A stretch of 64,000 bases of DNA, taken from the NCBI RefSeq assembly GCF_012273895.1, contig NC_052116.1:2666001-2730000 (forward strand), given 5' to 3'. Positions 30,480-40,210 of the stretch are shown here, piece by piece. The position numbers and the translations under genes were made by a program. This DNA is from Zerene cesonia (taxonomy: Eukaryota > Arthropoda > Insecta > Lepidoptera > Pieridae). The notes beneath the pieces were generated by a model that was given only the letters and a program-made list of their open reading frames with translations, ran no database searches and had not been told where the DNA came from. How positions within the stretch are numbered: position 1 is the stretch's first letter; every line of letters begins with the position of its first letter.

Positions 30480-30631
30480 CTAGACGCTCGTGCCGGCTCC
30501 CAGAGATTCCTGTTTTGTAAGTCCGCAAATACCCTGTTTATATACAAAATTTCATCAAATCCGTTCAGTAGTTTAAGCGTTATTTAAGGACAAACATCCA
30601 AACAAACAAACTTTCACATTTATAATATTAG
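30480..30631 (-). mobile_element. Helitron-like element, short family
   Basis: The plus strand starts CTAGACGCTCGTGCCGGCTC and ends AAACTTTCACATTTATAATA TTAG. The body includes AATTTCATCAAATCCGTTCA and AGCGTTATTTAAGGACAAAC. It has Helitron-type termini with a weaker 3' hairpin. Confidence 0.65.
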
Positions 30632-30665
30632 AGTGAAGTGTGATTATCCCTACTTAATATACAGT

Positions 30666-30940
30666 ACCTGGATGACCGAGCTTTGCTCGGTTTTCTTTTT
30701 GGTTTAACTTTAATTATTCGCCAAAAAATAGTATTATTATTCGCCAATAGATGTCAGGAAGTCATAATAAATTGGGACTACTCAAACGCCTCCTATTTGT
30801 TAAAAAAGTAAGTTTAAGTCGATAAAACACGAATATGACATTTTTTAAAAAAGATTCCTAGCTAGATCGATTTATCGCCCCCGAAATATACTAAATTTCA
30901 TGAAAATCGTTAGAGCCGATTCCGAGATTCCAATTATATA

Positions 30941-30987
<47 letters not shown>

Positions 30988-31016
30988 CAAGAATTGCTCG
31001 TTTAAAGATATAAGAT
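30666..31016 (+). repeat. Interspersed repeat with (TA)n tract
   Basis: Begins ACCTGGATGACCGAGCTTTG CTCGG (an internal CCGAG-CTTTG-CTCGG hairpin), includes AATAGATGTCAGGAAGTCAT and GATTTATCGCCCCCGAAATA, then TTTCATGAAAATCGTTAGAG, a (TA)n microsatellite at about 30937-30986, and ends CAAGAATTGCTCGTTTAAAG. A very common arrangement in Lepidoptera; class not assigned. Confidence 0.6.
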
Positions 31017-31020
31017 ATAT

Positions 31021-31363
31021 ACATAATATTATAAATGCGAAAGTAACTCTGTCTGTCTGTTACGCTTTCACGCCTAAAACACTGAACCGATTTTGATGAT
31101 ATTTGGTATGAAGATAGAACTGAACTTTCCTAAGCACATAGGATACTTATTATCTCGAAATAAAGGGTAGAAGGGGTTGAAATAGGGGATGAAAGTTCGT
31201 ATGGAAGTTCCTTATTGTCAAACATAAAATCATGTATGTGTGTTTCGCACCTACACCACCTAACCAATTTTGACAAATAGTCTTGACCTTGGGAAAGACT
31301 TAAAGCTAGTCTTTACCATACCGCGCGAATTCCACGCGGGCGCAGCCACGATCGGAAAGCTAG
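31021..31363 (+). mobile_element. Helitron-like element, family E
   Basis: 5' part ATAATATTATAAATGCGAAA GTAACTCTGTCTGTCTGTTA; body AACACTGAACCGATTTTGAT and GGATGAAAGTTCGTATGGAA; 3' end CACGCGGGCGCAGCCACGAT CGGAAAGCTAG|T. The longest of the Helitron-like elements here (about 340 bp). No protein-coding capacity. Confidence 0.75.
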
Positions 31364-31897
31364 TTGTTCATAAATAATATATCCTAATATTATGAAATAC
31401 CTAAAAGTATTGCATAATACTAACGTAACTAAGCATTATATTTCAACATTTGAAAAACTTCAAACTACATCTTTGAAGTCAATTAAAGCATGGAACACTA
31501 GTTTAATTAGTTTATTGTAAAATCCTGTTGAATATTTTTACTCTTAAATTATAAAAGTTGGTTAGCGGTACTAAGTTATTCTATTATGAGAATCTTGCGG
31601 TTCTTCCATTTATCTCCAAGTGTTCCAGATGACCTTTTGTTTATCTCAAAAATTTCTTCAATTCGGTTATGCAGTCGCGGATAAAAAGTAAGTAAGCTTA
31701 CAATAATTAATACATAATGCTGCCAATTTAGTATGAAAGAAGCGATAAAAAACCATGAAAACGTATGATAATAATTCTACTAAAATCAGAAGGGATTCTG
31801 ATTTCAGTAAAATTATTCTTCTAGCAACTTAGTTATTATTTAATAGTGAAGAGTCTTTTAAAAATTTCTCATTTCATAGTGATTTATTTTTAAGAAC
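31364..31897. other. AT-rich DNA, no gene recognised
   Basis: Contains an inverted pair around a short spacer: TAATAATTCTACTAAAATCA (about 31770) and its near complement TGATTTCAGTAAAATTATTC (about 31800). Nothing else recognised. Confidence 0.35.
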
Positions 31898-33070
31898 AAC
31901 CAAATGATTTAATTTTTAGTTTTATAGCATTGAAATGCTTTATAAATTAGAAATTTTGAAAGAATAGAAAAAATTTGATCANNNNNNNNNNNNNNNNNNN
32001 NNNNNNNNNNNNNNNNNNNNNNNNNNNNNNNNNNNNNNNNNNNNNNNNNNNNNNNNNNNNNNNNNNNNNNNNNNNNNNNNNNNNNNNNNNNNNNNNNNNN
32101 NNNNNNNNNNNNNNNNNNNNNNNNNNNNNNNNNNNNNNNNNNNNNNNNNNNNNNNNNNNNNNNNNNNNNNNNNNNNNNNNNNNNNNNNNNNNNNNNNNNN
32201 NNNNNNNNNNNNNNNNNNNNNNNNNNNNNNNNNNNNNNNNNNNNNNNNNNNNNNNNNNNNNNNNNNNNNNNNNNNNNNNNNNNNNNNNNNNNNNNNNNNN
32301 NNNNNNNNNNNNNNNNNNNNNNNNNNNNNNNNNNNNNNNNNNNNNNNNNNNNNNNNNNNNNNNNNNNNNNNNNNNNNNNNNNNNNNNNNNNNNNNNNNNN
32401 NNNNNNNNNNNNNNNNNNNNNNNNNNNNNNNNNNNNNNNNNNNNNNNNNNNNNNNNNNNNNNNNNNNNNNNNNNNNNNNNNNNNNNNNNNNNNNNNNNNN
32501 NNNNNNNNNNNNNNNNNNNNNNNNNNNNNNNNNNNNNNNNNNNNNNNNNNNNNNNNNNNNNNNNNNNNNNNNNNNNNNNNNNNNNNNNNNNNNNNNNNNN
32601 NNNNNNNNNNNNNNNNNNNNNNNNNNNNNNNNNNNNNNNNNNNNNNNNNNNNNNNNNNNNNNNNNNNNNNNNNNNNNNNNNNNNNNNNNNNNNNNNNNNN
32701 NNNNNNNNNNNNNNNNNNNNNNNNNNNNNNNNNNNNNNNNNNNNNNNNNNNNNNNNNNNNNNNNNNNNNNNNNNNNNNNNNNNNNNNNNNNNNNNNNNNN
32801 NNNNNNNNNNNNNNNNNNNNNNNNNNNNNNNNNNNNNNNNNNNNNNNNNNNNNNNNNNNNNNNNNNNNNNNNNNNNNNNNNNNNNNNNNNNNNNNNNNNN
32901 NNNNNNNNNNNNNNNNNNNNNNNNNNNNNNNNNNNNNNNNNNNNNNNNNNNNNNNNNNNNNNNNNNNNNNNNNNNNNNNNNTTGCTACGGTTAGGCAAGA
33001 TACGCAAGTTCGAATCCTGCCTCGTGATCAAATTTTTTCTATTCTTTCAAAATTTCTAACCAAATGATTT
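31898..33070 (-). mobile_element. Fold-back tRNA-like retroposon family P, copy P4, interrupted by gap
   Basis: Perfect 13-bp duplications AACCAAATGATTT at 31898-31910 and 33058-33070 enclose the element. The left side has the reversed family tail (TTTTTAGTTTTATAGCATTG, AAATGCTTTATAAATTAG) and the arm AAATTTTGAAAGAATAGAAA then TTTGATCA. The right side has TTGCTACGGTTAGGCAAGAT, AGTTCGAATCCTGCCTCGTG, ATCAAATTTTTTCTATTC, TTTCAAAATTTCT. The tail position on the left gives minus orientation. The 1000 N lie between the two arms, so the true element is probably much shorter, around 200-250 bp, unless something is inserted in the loop. Confidence 0.8.
31982..32981. other. Assembly gap, 1000 N, inside a palindromic element
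   Basis: Exactly 1000 N. Both edges are arms of the same inverted-repeat element, a structure that commonly breaks assembly. Confidence 0.99.
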
Positions 33071-34551
33071 TTTCATCCATAGACATATAATTTATTTTGA
33101 TATGACAAATTTGAAGCGATGATAATGTACTGACTATGTACTGACTATCGACATAGTCATCCAAGATTCGTGGTTGTTTAAGTGTGCGTGTGTCATTCTT
33201 GACCTTGTATATCTAAACAATTAACACACACACTTTGAAAGAAATCTTGAATCTTTGTAAATTGACCTTCGAAACGGATATTTATTTGCAAAGTTTAGTG
33301 CAATGCCCTATGACCAAGAAACTTTGGCTTTTGGCATGGAAATGCACATGAATTCCGAACTCATCTGAAACTTTTCCAGACTAACAATGAATTTAAAATG
33401 GGTTAACTGAAACTATTAAATATTCGAAGTATGGTTATGTCATTTAAAGTAGAATGGCTTTGGACTTATTTGTGGAGGGTCGAAGTTGTCTTTACGTTCT
33501 ATCATTGAATATGCTTTGCTTTAAATATGAACAGAGAAAATTTTTTATTAAGGCGTTAAGAAAATATAGAGAGTTTCGCATTTATAATATTAGTTGGGAT
33601 ATAAAGTTTTCCCGACAATACGGTTATACAATTTACTGCAAATAAATTTAACTTCATTAAGAATTACTGATTTTCATCAAGATAATTTCTTTGTCCAAAA
33701 TGTAAATTCTTACTTAACAAAAAACTGAACTGCCTTTAAATTGTCTGAACTAGACCAAATTTAAATAGAACTACACGGTAAGCACTAAATATCAAATAAA
33801 AAAAAGAGTCATCAATATCGGTTCATCCAGAAAAAATGTTCTGAGGTAAAGCTAAAAATCCATTCCATATTAAACTGAACACTAATTTCGATTTATATTT
33901 AAATTTCATTAATAATATGAGGAATATTCTATATCCCGATACGTGAAGATGGAAGGGAAACATAATACGCATGTAAAATGAATAAATTCCATGTCTCATA
34001 TAGCAATTTGCTTAAGCCGCAAGATGGTAAGGCTGACGGAGATTTGCGGTTTCAAACTGCGCTTGTCTGAATGACTTATGGTTGCCTGGTAGCGTTGTAC
34101 TTTTTGGATTAACTCAACTTTCCAAAAACTTTATTCAAAAAGTATCAGAAGATATATATTATTGTAATGCAAATACTGCGTGTATTCGAGAATAGTCTAT
34201 AGAGAAACTTCGAGTTACAGTTTTAGCATATATTTAAGAATATTTAATCTTTAAACTTTAGACATTTAAATTTTGATGGATAGTAAGTTTATTCATGAAT
34301 CAAGTTTATTCTAGTATATCCTTATTGCAACGGAAATTAATTGCTTAGTGAAATAAGAAAATTAAATATTTTAACGATATGTCAATGTTATTTTCAACTG
34401 GAATCGAATCACGCATAGTAAAACCGTCCATGAGATTTTCATTAATCTAACGCATTATTATACCCTATTCAATAACTACAAAATCAATAGACAAAGATAT
34501 ATAACACACACGCAACTAATACGATCCATCTATTTGAAGTTTGTAAAATGT
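33071..34551. other. AT-rich DNA with small repeat relics
   Basis: At 33571-33597, GAGTTTCGCATTTATAATAT TAGT is a reversed Helitron 5' fragment. At about 33803-33850, ATCAATATCGGTTCATCCAG is the same repeat as at 5990. A short tandem ATGTACTGACT occurs twice at about 33125-33146. No gene recognised. Confidence 0.4.
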
Positions 34552-34745
34552 TGGTGATGGAGTTGGTGGGTCGCCTGGTGGTAAGCGCTACCACCGCCCA
34601 TGAACATTTGGAGAGGGGTAGGGTCGATTGCAGACCTTACCTCTACAAATGAATTGTCGTCTTTAAATTAGAAAGGGATTAAGAAAGAATTGACGAAAGG
34701 AATAAAGGAATTGGGAAGGGCTAAGAAGAGGATATGGGCATTTAA
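34552..34745 (-). mobile_element. SINE family G, subfamily 2, copy G3
   Basis: The plus strand reads GATGGAGTTGGTGGGTCGCC TGGTGGTAAGCG, ACCACCGCCCATGAACATTT GGAGAGG, CGATTGCAGACCTTACCTC and GGAAGGGCTAAGAAGAGGAT. It shares the last third with the main family G but has a different middle, the same as the copy at 50016. 5'-truncated. Confidence 0.65.
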
Positions 34746-35517
34746 AAAACATAGCGATTATAATGATTTCAGGTAACAAAAGTTATACAAAGCAAAGTCC
34801 ATAGCAGATAGGACTCAATTTAAGAGACTCAGTCTAATATCGATCGGGTCGTTAAAAGTTAAACTTGCAATTTCATACCAACCTCGTCAACTTTGCTTGC
34901 AATCGTGCTGGGATTATACTATTTTTAGCGCTTAGTTTAACGAAGTTATATAATTTATAAATGTCATCGTTGCGCAATACTTAAGATCCTAGTCTGGAAT
35001 GTAGTGCAGATGTTATGGTACAATTTCTATTTTAAGTTTATAAAAACTAGCTTTCGCTGTATGACTTATTTAGGACTTCTTATGCATATTATACCTCGTC
35101 TAATATTTATTTAAATAAAAAGCCCTTTTCGAAAACATAACAGCCCAACAATCAATTTGTTGATGTACATACACATAGACAAACGATGATGAAAAGACTA
35201 AACAATGTTTAATTGTCTATTTTATCCTTATTGCATAGCAATTACTCTTTTCAAAATAATATTTGGTGTACAGAAATAGCCTGATAAGTGCTTTATTATA
35301 ATTATAGATAATTATTAAGGGATTTTGCTTGTAAATTTATTAGAATTATTATCTATTATTGAGAATGTCGGTAGAAGAAAATTTTACCTTTATTAACTAA
35401 AGTATATATGTATCTTGACTAATGATAGTAGCGGGTATTAATATAATTAATATAGTTAGTATTATATGAACTTTCGAGAATAAATGCTTTCGGAAGTAAT
35501 GTCATTATATCTGTATT
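34746..35517. other. AT-rich DNA, no gene recognised
   Basis: A short Helitron-end-like AACTAGCTTTCGCTGT is at about 35045. Otherwise unremarkable. Confidence 0.35.
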
Positions 35518-35700
35518 TCAATAGTTCCGTATGTGGACAGGCCTGTGCTGGCTATTATGGACTGCATGTGAGCGAACTTGGGTGGAAAGTTCTAGACTTT
35601 GAAAGGCAACCTGTACAACCACATTTGTTATTGGTATAACTGAAATTGATACAAACACAACATAGATTGCCACATAGCATATAACAAGGGCGCTTCCCAA
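35518..35700 (-). CDS. Candidate exon with hydrophobic N-terminal part, unrecognised
   Basis: A 60-codon frame. The product starts with a long hydrophobic run (MGSALVICYVAIYVVFVSIS) and ends in a soluble-looking part (SLELSTQVRSHAVHNSQHRP VHIRNY). GC is above local background. An acceptor-like TTTGTATCAATTTCAG lies inside the hydrophobic half, so that half could be intron read through and only the later part a terminal exon. No family recognised. Confidence 0.18.
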   Translation of the reverse strand: MGSALVICYVAIYVVFVSISVIPITNVVVQVAFQSLELSTQVRSHAVHNSQHRPVHIRNY

Positions 35701-35805
35701 ATATCTGTCTTTAAACTACGCAATGTACAAAATTTTGATGTGAATTTTTAAAATAGAAAAAGCGACACAAAAGTTGGGTTTATGTTTATTAAATATGCAC
35801 CCGTA

Positions 35806-35830
35806 CAAAGCCAGGCGGGCGGGCGGCTAG
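35806..35830 (+). mobile_element. Helitron 3' end fragment
   Basis: AAGCCAGGCGGGCGGGCGGC TAG|T: only the GC-rich 3' terminus is left. No matching 5' part was found upstream. Confidence 0.4.
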
Positions 35831-36743
35831 TTTAAAAACTATAGCTACTACTTGAAAAAGTTTTATAGGAATAAGATAAAAAACAGAATCATTAGGAATA
35901 TTGTCGCAAAATAAATATGTTACATGTAATCTATTATAATGTGTATGGCCTTGGCAATAATTATTTAATCCACTTCATTTGTCTCGTCCACTCCCATAAA
36001 GATTTTTAGACAGCAGTAATCCAATAAATACAAATATAATACGAGTGGCATAAACTCCACAATCTCAGAAATGGCAGGCTTATTGACGATAAACCGTTTA
36101 TAGTGGGTCACTACATACTATATTTGACATCAAAGACAGTAATAAAATCAGGTAGATTGTATCATCTCTGTCCTAGTTTGTTTTATTATATGAAGTGGCC
36201 AATAAAGTATGCTCTTTCGGACATTTTATTATTCTGTCAATTTTAAATTAGATGGAATCCACGAGAGTGGTTTTCTTTTACGAAGATTTTGAAGGAAGTG
36301 AAATGATGATTAATTTTACTTTGTAGTGGGCTGTTTTTGAACTGATGTTTTTTAGAAGATCTATAAAATTATAATTAGACAAGATAATTTGATATGCTTA
36401 AAGGTATTTAGCGTGTTATGGTTTTCAATTAAATGTCGATCTTTTAAGCAACAGCTTATATTTGTATGCAATACTGTATATATCTTTGTTCAAAATGGCA
36501 TAAATATATTTATTAAATTTTTACCGATTTCAGGTTATCAATTCGACTATTTATCGGTTAATTACCTCAGAACTTTCGATTTTATGTACGATTCTTTTTT
36601 TATTTGAAAAGTACCTGGCTGGTGTTCTCCATTAAGATTTCGTCTAGTTTTGACAAGTTGACATCGTTTTAATTATTTATAAAAAATATAGATACAGAAG
36701 TAATCCTTTTTTATACAGAGCTAGAAAACAAGGTCCACAATAT
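35831..36743. other. AT-rich DNA, no gene recognised
   Basis: Only AT-driven short frames (such as 36389-36607) and no recognised repeat. Confidence 0.35.
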
Positions 36744-36944
36744 TTGAAATATCTTCTTTCTGTTAACAGCAATTTTCCTCAAAAATTTATATCAAAGATG
36801 GACAAAACGTTGTTTATAAGTACGAAGCTGGTATCTTATTCATTTCCTCGCAAAATTCACAAAGCCTTATTTATTACTTCAAAAAATACGAGTTATTCCG
36901 TACTCGGTGCAGTTACTCTAATTGCTACCGTCCTTAAACTTTAG
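36744..36944 (+). CDS. Candidate terminal exon with internal protein repeat
   Basis: A 66-codon frame. A good acceptor (CTTTCTGTTAACAG) falls at about 36769, after which the frame reads on to a TAG. The translated part contains two similar units, MDKTLFISTKLVSYSF and IHKALFITSKNTSYSV (9 of 16 identical by eye), 19 residues apart. No known domain. The repeat could reflect a duplicated coding segment or a coincidental DNA repeat. Confidence 0.18.
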   Translation: MKYLLSVNSNFPQKFISKMDKTLFISTKLVSYSFPRKIHKALFITSKNTSYSVLGAVTLIATVLKL

Positions 36945-37057
36945 AAGTATTCTCAAAGATAACATTGGAGTGGGTTGTAAATTATAATATTCATAGGATG
37001 AGTGATCTTCTTTATTCGAAGTAAAAGTCGAACGTTTTATAGCTTCCAGTTTGAACA

Positions 37058-37247
37058 GATAAGAGTTGAGAAATTTTGAAATAATAGAAAAAACGTGATC
37101 ACGGGATTCGAGCCTGCGTTTTTTGCCAAACCTTAGCAAGGCCTAGCCTCTCGGCCACCCGTGATCCCGCCTCAGTAAACAAATTTCTTCTACACTTGCG
37201 GTTTTATGTTCCTAAGGGGCACCCCACGCCATCTATTGATAAGAGTT
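37058..37247 (+). mobile_element. Fold-back tRNA-like retroposon family P, copy P5 (variant tail)
   Basis: Element 37068-37237 between 10-bp duplications GATAAGAGTT (37058-37067 and 37238-37247). The left arm GAGAAATTTTGAAATAATAG is followed by the antisense tRNA-like module (GATCACGGGATTCGAGCCTG to CCTAGCCTCTCGGCCACCCG), then CAAATTTCTTCTACACTTGC and the tail CCTAAGGGGCACCCCACGCC ATCTATT. Same variant as P2. Orientation here follows the tail being on the right. Confidence 0.8.
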
Positions 37248-38536
37248 ACGGAATTCAATAATTTGAAAAAAAAATACACACAGACGCACATATAACCGCC
37301 CCCTTTGCGTGTTTTTAAGTCATATATGAATATTAATGTCATCTAAATAAAAAATAATGTTAACTAATTTTCTATTTCTCCATCCAAGTTACAATTAATG
37401 ACAATTAATCAAACAATCACATACAAAATATTATATACATTCGTTACTGATCCCTACTTCAGTTTCAAATCACTTAAGACATCATGTGCTATTTATTTGT
37501 AAACGAATACATGCAAATTAATTAACACATTTGTAATTGAATCTGGGTATTTAATATTATCATAATTCTAACAATATCGTAATTATTGTTGTGTCATCAT
37601 TAACGTGATCAAATTGATATCATAATTGATTCTAATTTAATAAGGTACTGTTCACTGGACCACGAGTGAATTATCATACTGTGTTTTAAACCGACTGTGT
37701 CCAAAAGAGGATTATATTTTTGAGCGTAAGCATGTATATATATTTTTTGCTATGTACTTAACTTAAACTGCAAAATTCTTATAATTGTTGCTTCCTGGAT
37801 GTTGGTTGGATGAGTAATAATCTATTACGTTGATTGGATTAAGAAGAACGATTATATCTGCATGTTTGATACAAAGACGGTTCTAGGTTTAACTCGAGGC
37901 TCTGACTGTGGCTGTGACCACATTTAGTTGAGAGCTATTATTTCGCTAGAGCTATTTATATTATAACTATACTTTATCATACTGAGGATGTGGATATAGC
38001 GTTTAACCTTTAATAAGTACATTTATAAATCACACGTGCATGATTGACTATCTATTTTGTGCAAACAATTAATTCGTAAAGCATTCAACTGTGAAGATTG
38101 CATTTCCGCAAGACCTGAGTTAGCTGTTAAGAAGTTGTTGGGATGGGATAACGTGAAATGCATGATTGCTCATATTGGAAATCAAAGGATATTCCGAATG
38201 CACTATAGTTGAAGTATCATTATAATTATGTATTGTATTATATTACAAATGAACTAATCTATCTTCTTTGAAGGTAATGTTTTTTAGATAAGATTGTTGC
38301 GCATAGCTAGTGTTGAATTTATTGTGATTCACAATGTTTTCGATTGTTTTTTTTTTTATATTTAATTAGGTTCTGTTATTTAACGTGGGACTGAATGTTG
38401 TGCGATTTTATTTACAATTTAGATACGAAAGTTTTACAATGACTATAACCTTTAAATTACGAAACAAATTTAGCTCTATTTCCCTTTAAGTAATTCATTT
38501 TACCAAGTGATATTCTCAAATAATGTAATGTATGTA
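37248..38536. other. AT-rich DNA, no gene recognised
   Basis: No repeat family or coding candidate recognised. Confidence 0.35.
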
Positions 38537-38775
38537 TGGTGACAGAGCCGTGGTCTAGAAGCTAAAATATTTACTACTCATAAATGGCTGCCACCGCCAA
38601 TTGACATTTGAAGAGGCCTTACATCTCTAAAAATGCATTATTGACTTTGAAAGGTAAGGAAAAAAAAATAGATTAAAGAGGGGAAGAAAAGATTGGACTG
38701 GGAATGGTAAGGTAAAAAATTTGGGCCTCCGGCTCCACCACTTACCATAAGAAACACATTCTCATGTTGACAGAC
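38537..38775 (-). mobile_element. SINE family G, diverged copy G4
   Basis: In order on the plus strand: GTGACAGAGCCGTGGTCTAG, GGCTGCCACCGCCAATTGAC ATTTG, GAGGCCTTACATCTC, GATTGGACTGGGAATGG and GGGCCTCCGGCTCCACCACT TACCATAAGAAACAC. It spans subfamily-2-like and main-type segments and is old. Confidence 0.55.
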
Positions 38776-38816
38776 AAACAGACAGAGTTACTTTCGCATT
38801 CATAATATAAGTAGGT
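38776..38816 (-). mobile_element. Helitron 5' end fragment
   Basis: AACAGACAGAGTTACTTTCG CATTCATAATATAAGTAGG is the reversed 5' end of a family E-type Helitron, joined to the SINE end. Confidence 0.5.
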
Positions 38817-39360
38817 ATTACAATTTTCATTCACCATTCCAATTATGACTTTCATAAACTAGTTTTCAAAACAAATCGCAGAATGCTCCCGAAATATAGA
38901 TGTCACACGACAGTTTATTAGTCTGTAGGTTAGATTAATTAATTCGGGTCGTTGGGTACTCAACATTGGAAGTGCTAAAATCAGTTCGAGGGTGAATGAT
39001 ATTCATGATGTTTGCCGACTCGTGATAAGTCTACCGAACTTAGAATTAATCAGACATAGACTATAGATTGCTCTAAAACTATGGAGCGTAGGCGTAAGGC
39101 GTTGTTTCAGTGCTAATTAAAGAGATTGATACAATAAATAATACAAATACAAAAAAGACTTGATACACAATCAATCTTCAGAATCATTCAGACAATGTTC
39201 AAATTGGTATAATAAATTATCGTGAGAAAACAGCCATATACAAGAACTGTAAGTTCAAGGACATGTGGCAGAAACGACCTATACGAAGAACAAAGTTATA
39301 TATGATTATAATACCGATTCGGTATTTATTGTAGTTATAAAGCTAAGCTGACCTGTCCTA
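38817..39360. other. AT-rich DNA, no gene recognised
   Basis: Nothing recognised. Confidence 0.3.
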
Positions 39361-39552
39361 TCCTACTTAATATTATAAATGCGAAAGTTTGTAAGGATGT
39401 GTTTTTTTATTACTCTTTCACGCAAAAATTACTGTACCGATTGCAATGAAATTCGGTACGTAGACAGCTGGACAGCTGGAACAGGCAACTTTTTATCCCG
39501 ATATTCTTACGGGACACGGACTTACGCAGGTGAAACCGCAGGTCGCAGCTAA
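39361..39552 (+). mobile_element. Lep1-type Helitron (family A), with CTAA end
   Basis: A|TCCTACTTAATATTATAA at the 5' end, with the ACCGATTGCAATGAAATTCG and ACGTAGACAGCTGGACAGCT blocks. A short internal deletion removes the AATAACATATA segment. The 3' hairpin is GCAGGTGAAACCGC with a mutated stem, and the terminus is CTAA|T instead of CTAG. Confidence 0.82.
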
Positions 39553-40030
39553 TTCTACATAAAAGTCTTTGTACATACTGCATACAAAGCTTTTATATTT
39601 GCATCACTACTAATTATTGTTTATAAAAGAAAGGAAAAGTTATTTGAAGTTGAGATCTATTTTTCATTAACGATACTTGAATCTCTATACCCTTTTTTAT
39701 AACGAACCGTCCGAACGTAACGTATAATCGTCCTGGCTCCATGACTCATACATGACGTAGCTCTTTATTGGTGAAATAATTTTTAAATGTGTTAATAGAC
39801 TCAAAGATTGTCCCTTACAACACTCACTCACTCGTTACAAACTCACAGATTCACAAATTATGTGATGACGTTCAATGAAGTGGGTGGACTAAATTAAAAA
39901 TCTTTCTCAATTCCCTATGTAAGAAGTACTGACAGCTATCTTACACATTGTAAATACTTCTTACATGCTTAGGTATTTTAATAAACAACACGAACAGCGA
40001 TTACGAGTACGAACTACGATTAGTACTTTG

Positions 40031-40210
40031 CTAGCTGACCTGGCAAACGCGACTGCCGTACTCTTATCAATTAGCGAAAAATAGTTGATGGCCCCTTCTC
40101 AGATCTACCCAAAATACACACGAAATGTCATGAGAATCGGTCCAGCCGTGTCGGACGCGTATGTTAACTGACATTGCGACACGAGAATTTTATACCTATA
40201 TGTATAGAGA
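40031..40210 (-). mobile_element. Helitron, family B-related
   Basis: The plus strand starts CTAGCTGACCTGGCAAACGC, has GGCCCCTTCTCAGATCTACC and GAGAATCGGTCCAGCCGTGT, and ends GCGACACGAGAATTTTATAC. The 5' region matches family B (CTCGTGTC), while the 3' terminus matches family D (CTGACCTGGC), so it is a mixed type. Confidence 0.7.

Noticed and set aside
30937..30986. (TA)n tract as an origin or promoter element
   Set aside because: It is the internal simple-sequence part of a dispersed repeat.
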